A stretch of DNA of 64,000 nt from JAUCQB01 sp964586235 (GTDB lineage: Bacteria; Planctomycetota; Phycisphaerae; UBA1845; PWPN01). The notes beneath the pieces are model-generated. The model had not been told where the DNA came from and searched no databases. It was given only the letters and a program-made list of their open reading frames with translations. A program made the translations under genes and the position numbers. The DNA lies in NCBI GenBank assembly GCA_964586235.1, contig CAZPIO010000020.1:14303-78302 (forward strand). Direction: 5' to 3'. Shown here piece after piece: positions 59,659 through 64,000 of this stretch (position 1 is its first letter; each line of letters begins with the position of its first letter).

Positions 59659-61035
59659 GTGATTTCACCTGACCACTGCAGACACGCATTCCTGCACGCG
59701 CCGCCTCGCGGCGCGAGAGTGGACGTTGCATGGCTCTGGCGATTATCGCCAAAGGTCTTTCTTCTTCTGATCGCGGCCGCGTTGCCCGCTGCCGCCCGGG
59801 CTCAAGCCCGGTTCGAGGGCGTCGGAGACCTGACCGGCGGTGAGGTGGGAAGTTACGCCTACGGCATCTCCGGCGACGGGTCGGTGGTTGTGGGCTTCAG
59901 TCTGTCCGCGTCCGGGCCGGAGGCATTTCGATGGCAGGGCGGCGCGATCACCGGTCTGGGCGATCTGCCGGATGGCAGTTTTGACAGTTGCGCACGGGGA
60001 GCCTCCTTTGATGGTTCGGTGATTGTCGGTGCCGGCACCGGCAGCAATGGTTGGCAGGCCGTTGCCTGGTCCGGTGGTTCAGCCACTCCTTTGCCCGGCC
60101 TGCCGCTGCTCCCGAACAGCGAGGCCCTGAGCATCTCTGCCGACGGCACGGTCATCGTCGGCTGGAGCGGCGCGGGTCTCAGCGCTACGGCCGTCCGCTG
60201 GGTCAATGGCATCGCCTCACCGCTTCAAGGACTTCCCGGCGATGCATCTGAAAGCTGGGCGCAGGCGGTATCTGCGGACGGGTCCGCCGTCGCCGGATGG
60301 TGGGCCTCCGAGGACGGCTTTGAGGCGTTCCGTTGGACGGCCGAGGCGATGGCTGGCCTGGGTTTCCTCGAAGGTGACTCCGACAGCCAGTCCGTCGGTC
60401 TATCCGCTGACGGGAACCATGTGGCCGGCTACAGTTGGAGCGACGGCGTGATTGAGGCTGCGGTGTGGCTCGACGGGATTCCGACCGGGCTCGGCTTCAT
60501 GACCGGTGGTTCCTACAGCCAGGCCCTTGACCTGTCCGCCGACGGCAAGGTGGTCGTCGGTTCCGGCGAGGCGATCAGCGGAGCCGAGGCTTTCATCTGG
60601 GACGCCAAGCACGGCATCCGGCCGCTCAAGCAGGTTCTGACACAACAGTTCCACCTCGATCTGCAGGGCTGGAAGCTGGAAGAGGCACAGGCCATCTCGG
60701 ACGACGGGCGAACCATCGTGGGCACGGGCAAAAACCCTGCCGGGGATCCTGAGGGCTGGGTCGCACACCTGCCGTTCATCGTATCGGTCGATTTTGACGA
60801 GGACGGCGACGTGGACGGCAACGACCTCGCGGTCTTCAACCTGTGTGCGACGGGCCCGGGGGTCAGTTACGGTCCGGGTCACCTGCCAGACGGTTGCCCG
60901 CTGGAGATCGGCGAGAATGGTTCACTGCCCGTTGATCGGGACAACGACCTTGATGTCGACCAGGTCGATTTCGCCGCATTCCAGCGGTGCCTGACCGGGG
61001 AGAATGTCAGTCCCGACCCGGATTGCGACGCGTAA
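59659..61035 (+). CDS. Secreted HAF-repeat protein with acidic dockerin-like tail
   Basis: 458 residues from GTG 59659, with AGGAGAG upstream. A hydrophobic signal (VFLLLIAAALPAAARAQA) follows ~30 leading residues. The body is a series of HAF-type extracellular repeats (AYGISGDGSVVVGFS, ALSISADGTVIVGWS, AQAVSADGSAVAGWW, SVGLSADGNHVAGYS), at least six, predicted to form a beta-propeller. The C-terminal ~80 residues carry the acidic double motif (DGDVDGNDLAVFNLC and DLDVDQVDFAAFQRCLTG). Function unknown, probably surface-associated. Confidence 0.83.
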   Translation: MISPDHCRHAFLHAPPRGARVDVAWLWRLSPKVFLLLIAAALPAAARAQARFEGVGDLTGGEVGSYAYGISGDGSVVVGFSLSASGPEAFRWQGGAITGLGDLPDGSFDSCARGASFDGSVIVGAGTGSNGWQAVAWSGGSATPLPGLPLLPNSEALSISADGTVIVGWSGAGLSATAVRWVNGIASPLQGLPGDASESWAQAVSADGSAVAGWWASEDGFEAFRWTAEAMAGLGFLEGDSDSQSVGLSADGNHVAGYSWSDGVIEAAVWLDGIPTGLGFMTGGSYSQALDLSADGKVVVGSGEAISGAEAFIWDAKHGIRPLKQVLTQQFHLDLQGWKLEEAQAISDDGRTIVGTGKNPAGDPEGWVAHLPFIVSVDFDEDGDVDGNDLAVFNLCATGPGVSYGPGHLPDGCPLEIGENGSLPVDRDNDLDVDQVDFAAFQRCLTGENVSPDPDCDA

Positions 61036-61159
61036 ACAGGCATTCCGTCGCCTGCCTCCTCGAGTGCTGTCCGTGGTTCGGGCGGCTGCCCCCTTGCCCG
61101 CTTCAAGAGAACCCGTTCCCTGTGACGATACTCAGACAAGGTCAAAGGAGAACGGAATC

Positions 61160-61297
61160 ATGACCGAGATCACATTCGATTTCACCGGCTTCTTTGGTGC
61201 GTTCAACATCTTCCTTCAGACCTTATTTGGGGCACTGGGAGACTTGTTCGCCCAGCTGTCAGGATTCTTCAGCAATATCGTCGTGGTTGCCGGCTGA
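61160..61297 (+). CDS. 45-residue hydrophobic peptide
   Basis: ATG 61160 with a strong AAAGGAG 9 nt upstream. Nearly the whole peptide is one hydrophobic/aromatic helix-like segment rich in Phe and Leu (FTGFFGAFNIFLQTLFGALG), with few charges and ending VVVAG. It has no cysteines. It could be a small membrane protein or a toxin-like peptide; neither is demonstrated. It is followed by about 300 bp with no gene. Confidence 0.55.
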   Translation: MTEITFDFTGFFGAFNIFLQTLFGALGDLFAQLSGFFSNIVVVAG

Positions 61298-61595
61298 TTG
61301 CTGTTGGCAATATCCTCCATCGGGCAGCGATAAGTATTTGTTCTGTTTATGGTTACGTCGCTGACCGTGCCGCGCCTTCTCGCCTGAGACCAGCAGGGTC
61401 TGCTCGGGAACAGGCGACCGTGGTCCCCTGGGCTCAAGCCGGGCCAGCACTTGCCTGGCCATCTTTCCCCACTTGAAATTCGACGCGAGTCAGAGTACTC
61501 CTAACCGTACTTCCGAGGGGTCCGGGGCGGACTGTGCCGTTTGCTTGCCGCCATGGCCCGTCGGCAGAGTGTACTGCAAGGTGAGGAGTGGTTTC

Positions 61596-61883
61596 ATGAA
61601 CATCTATGTCGGCAATCTCAGTTTCAAGACTACCGAGGACCAGGTGCGCGAGTTGTTCGCGGCTTTTGGACAGGTGGACCGGGTCAGTCTCATCAGCGAC
61701 CGGCAAACCGGCCGGCCTCGCGGTTTCGGGTTCGTGGAGATGGCCGACAATAGCGCCGCTCAGGCCGCCATCGAGGGCCTGAACGGCCAGGAGGTCGACG
61801 GGCGGAAACTGACGGTTAACGAAGCCCAACCCAAGCCGGATCGCGGCAGCCGTGGAGGCGGCGGTTACGGCCGCGGTCGGTGA
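61596..61883 (+). CDS. RRM-type glycine-rich RNA-binding protein
   Basis: 95 residues; ATG 61596 with GAGGAG upstream. A single RNA-recognition motif with RNP2 (IYVGNLSF) and RNP1 (RGFGFVEM) in place, followed by a short Gly/Arg tail (RGSRGGGGYGRGR). Such proteins in cyanobacteria and planctomycetes are often cold-induced and bind RNA. Cytoplasmic. Confidence 0.9.
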   Translation: MNIYVGNLSFKTTEDQVRELFAAFGQVDRVSLISDRQTGRPRGFGFVEMADNSAAQAAIEGLNGQEVDGRKLTVNEAQPKPDRGSRGGGGYGRGR

Positions 61884-62178
61884 TCGCCTTCGCGATCGCA
61901 AGGGACCGCTGCGTATTCACTCCGTTCTGTGCCTGACCTGAGCGGGCGCGACTGGATTGCCGTCTGCGCCGTGTGTGGTTCGCCACGTATGATCAGGCGT
62001 GCGCTGCCACGCATAACAGAACACAGGCGTTCGACCGTCTCGCGGCGACGTCTCTGTGTGGTCACGTTTTATGATGCAGGCCTTCCCGAGGGGCGGTGCT
62101 TTTTCAGCGGTCACGTAGCTCCGCCACAGAACGGGTTGTCCCCATATCGGCCAAGCACCCCGGTGATTCTGGCCGGGT

Positions 62179-63138
62179 TCAGGTGACCGGCCGAGCCCAT
62201 GCATCCAACACGCGGTCGGCCACCTGCTCGACCGCGTCATCTTCCGCCACATCGACCCATTGGATGCCGGGCATTCGGCGCATCCAGGTTCGCTGATGCT
62301 TGGCCAGACGCCGCGAATTGATCTTGATCCGCTCAACTGCATCGGCCAGCGACATCTCTCCGCGCAGGTGGGCGATGATCTCCGCGTATCCCACCGCCTG
62401 GGCGGCCTGATGACCGATTCCCGCGCGCTCGGCAAGCAGAGAACGCACTTCATCAACCAGACCGGCCTCGATCATCCGATGGACACGGGCGTTGATCCGG
62501 TGGTTTGCCAAGTCCTTGGGGCGGCGCAAGGCGACAAGGCGGCAGTCGTAGCGCATCCCAGGCCGGTCCCATTGCGTCTGCAAATCGCTGATCGGCACGC
62601 CTGTGACGTGGTAGACCTCGAGGGCCCGCTCGATTCGACGGAGATCGTTGGCGTGAATCCGGTCCGCCGCTCGGGGGTCAACAGCGGCCAACTCGGCGTG
62701 CAGCGCCGGCGTGCCCTCGGCTGCGGCCCGCTGCCTGAGCTGTCGCCGATAGTCCGGGTCTGCCCCCGGCCCTGCGAACACGCCGGCGGTCAGGCCGCGC
62801 ACATAAAGCATGGTACCACCAACAGCCAACACGGGCTTGCCGCGAGCGGCGATGTCGCGGATCGCCGCTTCGGCCTCTTTCACGTAACGGGCCAGGCTGT
62901 AGGCATCGCTCGGTTCAACCACGTCGAGCAGATGATGACAGATCTGCGCCCGAACTTCGGGTGAGGGTTTGGCCGTCCCGATGTCCATCCGGCGGTAGAT
63001 CTTCATAGAGTCGACAGAGACGATCTCCCCCCCGAGCCGGCGGGCCAGCTCGACCCCGACCCGGCCCTTGCCGCTGGCCGTGCAGCCAATCAGGAGGTGC
63101 AACGGGATTTGCGTGTTCCGAGTCGAATCCGTGGTCAT
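62179..63138 (-). CDS. miaA: tRNA dimethylallyltransferase MiaA
   Basis: 319 residues from ATG 63138. MiaA adds a dimethylallyl group to A37 of tRNAs that read codons starting with U. Conserved blocks: P-loop region GCTASGKG, DSMKIYRRMDIGTAKPS, VGGTMLYVRGL, RIERALEVYHVTGVPIS, GYAEIIAHLRGEMSL and the final RRLAKHQRTWMRRM. The P-loop ends in Gly where the family normally has Thr or Ser; the other residues are kept. Normal length. Stand-alone. Confidence 0.93.
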   Translation of the reverse strand: MTTDSTRNTQIPLHLLIGCTASGKGRVGVELARRLGGEIVSVDSMKIYRRMDIGTAKPSPEVRAQICHHLLDVVEPSDAYSLARYVKEAEAAIRDIAARGKPVLAVGGTMLYVRGLTAGVFAGPGADPDYRRQLRQRAAAEGTPALHAELAAVDPRAADRIHANDLRRIERALEVYHVTGVPISDLQTQWDRPGMRYDCRLVALRRPKDLANHRINARVHRMIEAGLVDEVRSLLAERAGIGHQAAQAVGYAEIIAHLRGEMSLADAVERIKINSRRLAKHQRTWMRRMPGIQWVDVAEDDAVEQVADRVLDAWARPVT

Positions 63139-63768
63139 CCGGGGCGTAGATTAGCCAAAGCGATCTGAGGAAGACAAGTGACCTGGGCATGGAAACACGG
63201 CCGTACCGACCCGGCCCGAGACCCAAGGGCAATGGTAGATGCTGCGACTGAACGAAGTCAACCTTTACAGCAGCCGCACTCTCTCGGGCGGCGCTTCTGG
63301 AAGGGTAGAGCTTTCGGGGCCACGAGCAGAGCACTGCCGGGACTAAGCCGGTGAGGGCTGCTCGGAGCATGGTTCTCGTTTAACTCCTGCCTTAGCAAGA
63401 GGTTATCGATCCCCCAATCTATACGCATGCTGCATCGACGACGTGTATAACCGGGAGCGGTGGTGAATACGAGAACCGGAACGACCTTCCCTTGGCGAGC
63501 GGCTGGACAACCTGAATAATTCAAGAAAAATTCTTGCGTCGTGATCGGAGTTCCGTTAATATCAGCACCATGGAGAGAGGGAGAGAGCCACATGTCAAGG
63601 GTGCGGCTCCCGTCGGTAGTTGAACGGACCGGGAAAGGTGCGTGCGGGTAGCGCCGCGCATGAGCGCTGTGCGTGTCGCGCCTGCGGGACTAAGTGGTCT
63701 GGGAATGCGACAGAGTCAACTCGCAGACCCCTCTCTGGCAGGGCAGGGAAAGTGAGTAGGAGGCAGGT
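63139..63768. other. Long upstream region of the last gene
   Basis: About 630 bp between miaA and the partial gene at 63769. No convincing gene. A candidate promoter lies at 63534-63562, which would give a leader of about 200 nt. The leader contains stem-forming words (GCGCCGCGCATGAGCGC) but no riboswitch that I can recognise. Confidence 0.4.
63534..63562 (+). promoter_or_regulatory. Candidate promoter with overlapping inverted repeat
   Basis: TTGCGT (63534-63539) and TAATAT (63557-63562) are separated by 17 nt. A perfect CAAGAA-AAA-TTCTTG inverted repeat (63522-63536) overlaps the -35. Confidence 0.4.
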
Positions 63769-64000
63769 ATGAAAAGGAGCTTTTCGATCGTAGTGGTATC
63801 CTTGTTCGTGGCCGCGTCGTCCGCGAACGCACTTACCGTACCTCTTGGCACGTCGGGTTGGCAGGCCGTCTGGGACTCCTCGCTGGATCCGTATGTCGAG
63901 ATTACGGTTGAACCGACGACGGAAATCGACGCTGTTTACATCCATAAGACGGCCGAGTTCATTCAGGGGCCGAACCGGTACGGTGTTTTTCCGAGCATCC
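63769..64000 (+). CDS. Exported protein, 3' end outside window
   Basis: ATG 63769 with AGGAGG upstream opens a frame to the end of the window (77 codons visible). Signal peptide MKRSFSIVVVSLFVAASSAN, then ALTVPLGTSGWQAVWDSSLD and a beta-rich stretch. The style resembles PEP-CTERM proteins such as the one at 58790, but the C-terminus is not in the window, so this cannot be tested here. Confidence 0.7.
   Translation, partial: MKRSFSIVVVSLFVAASSANALTVPLGTSGWQAVWDSSLDPYVEITVEPTTEIDAVYIHKTAEFIQGPNRYGVFPSI

Noticed and set aside
63570..63768. Possible riboswitch in the long leader of the last gene
   Set aside because: Stem-forming words exist, but none of the known riboswitch consensus loops (for example c-di-GMP) could be matched by eye.

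Overview
The window looks like a chromosome segment of a planctomycete, probably a Phycisphaerae-type lineage, possibly from a metagenome bin. Supporting signs are high GC with long gaps between genes, and an ECF sigma factor next to a very large Ser/Thr kinase. There are also Tat-exported sugar enzymes with a DUF1080 domain, PEP-CTERM and rhombosortase protein sorting, a recurring C-terminal acidic duplicated EF-hand/dockerin-like tail, and many lipoproteins. No rRNA, tRNA, CRISPR array, intact insertion sequence or phage block was found. The taxonomy is inferred from gene content only.

Layout. 1-2 kb: 3' part of a secreted beta-helix/dockerin-like protein, then a 1.2 kb repeat-rich gap. 3.3-13 kb: mostly single genes, namely an O-methyltransferase/GDPD fusion, a short RtcB-like ligase, several small conserved proteins, a tandem lipoprotein pair (one copy apparently broken), a three-repeat exported protein, MntP, an exported aminopeptidase-like protein and an EF-hand protein. 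12.9-16.8 kb: sigma factor and kinase. 17-22.8 kb: sugar-related exported proteins, including a fucose-isomerase-like protein, an aldo/keto reductase-like protein, a tetraheme cytochrome fused to DUF1080 and a second tetraheme cytochrome. 22.8-25.9 kb, minus strand: a Nudix protein, then a CobW GTPase translationally coupled to a UroD/MtaA-type methyltransferase with a C-terminal thioredoxin fold. 26-30.6 kb: an exported protein, a large glycosyltransferase and a LexA-HTH/Y1-transposase fusion behind a palindromic operator-promoter. 30.8-34.5 kb: a VIT/VWA protein with a GlyGly-CTERM-like tail, overlapped by a rhombosortase, then a PEP-CTERM-type CAAX protease. 34.6-39.5 kb: a 1608-residue lamin-tail/CotH/PKD protein. 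39.7-40.8 kb: an M42 peptidase.

40.9-54.2 kb is an exopolysaccharide locus of the XrtA/PEP-CTERM type. The minus strand carries, in transcription order, an OPX export lipoprotein, a chain-length/tyrosine-kinase pair, a FemAB-like protein, two glycosyltransferases, an ABC-2 permease and a polysaccharide deacetylase. The divergent plus strand carries an XrtA-type ATPase fused to about 900 residues of coiled coil. The exosortase and the ABC ATPase are not in the window. From 54.3 kb to the end come an ICMT-like methyltransferase, a TIGR03790-like protein, a DUF4382 protein, a PEP-CTERM protein, a HAF-repeat protein, a 45-residue hydrophobic peptide, an RRM protein, MiaA and the start of another exported protein.

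The most unusual items are: (i) the LexA-HTH/Y1-transposase fusion, with the second His of the HUH motif and the nucleophilic Tyr missing and an SOS-box-like perfect palindrome over its -10; (ii) the tetraheme cytochrome/DUF1080 fusion beside a cytochrome with nearly identical heme spacing; (iii) the methyltransferase-thioredoxin/GTPase pair; (iv) two C-terminal sorting systems side by side, with REP-like hairpins read through inside the rhombosortase gene; (v) a GTCCGATA motif pair at the same 38-bp offset upstream of both the XrtA-type ATPase and the PEP-CTERM gene.
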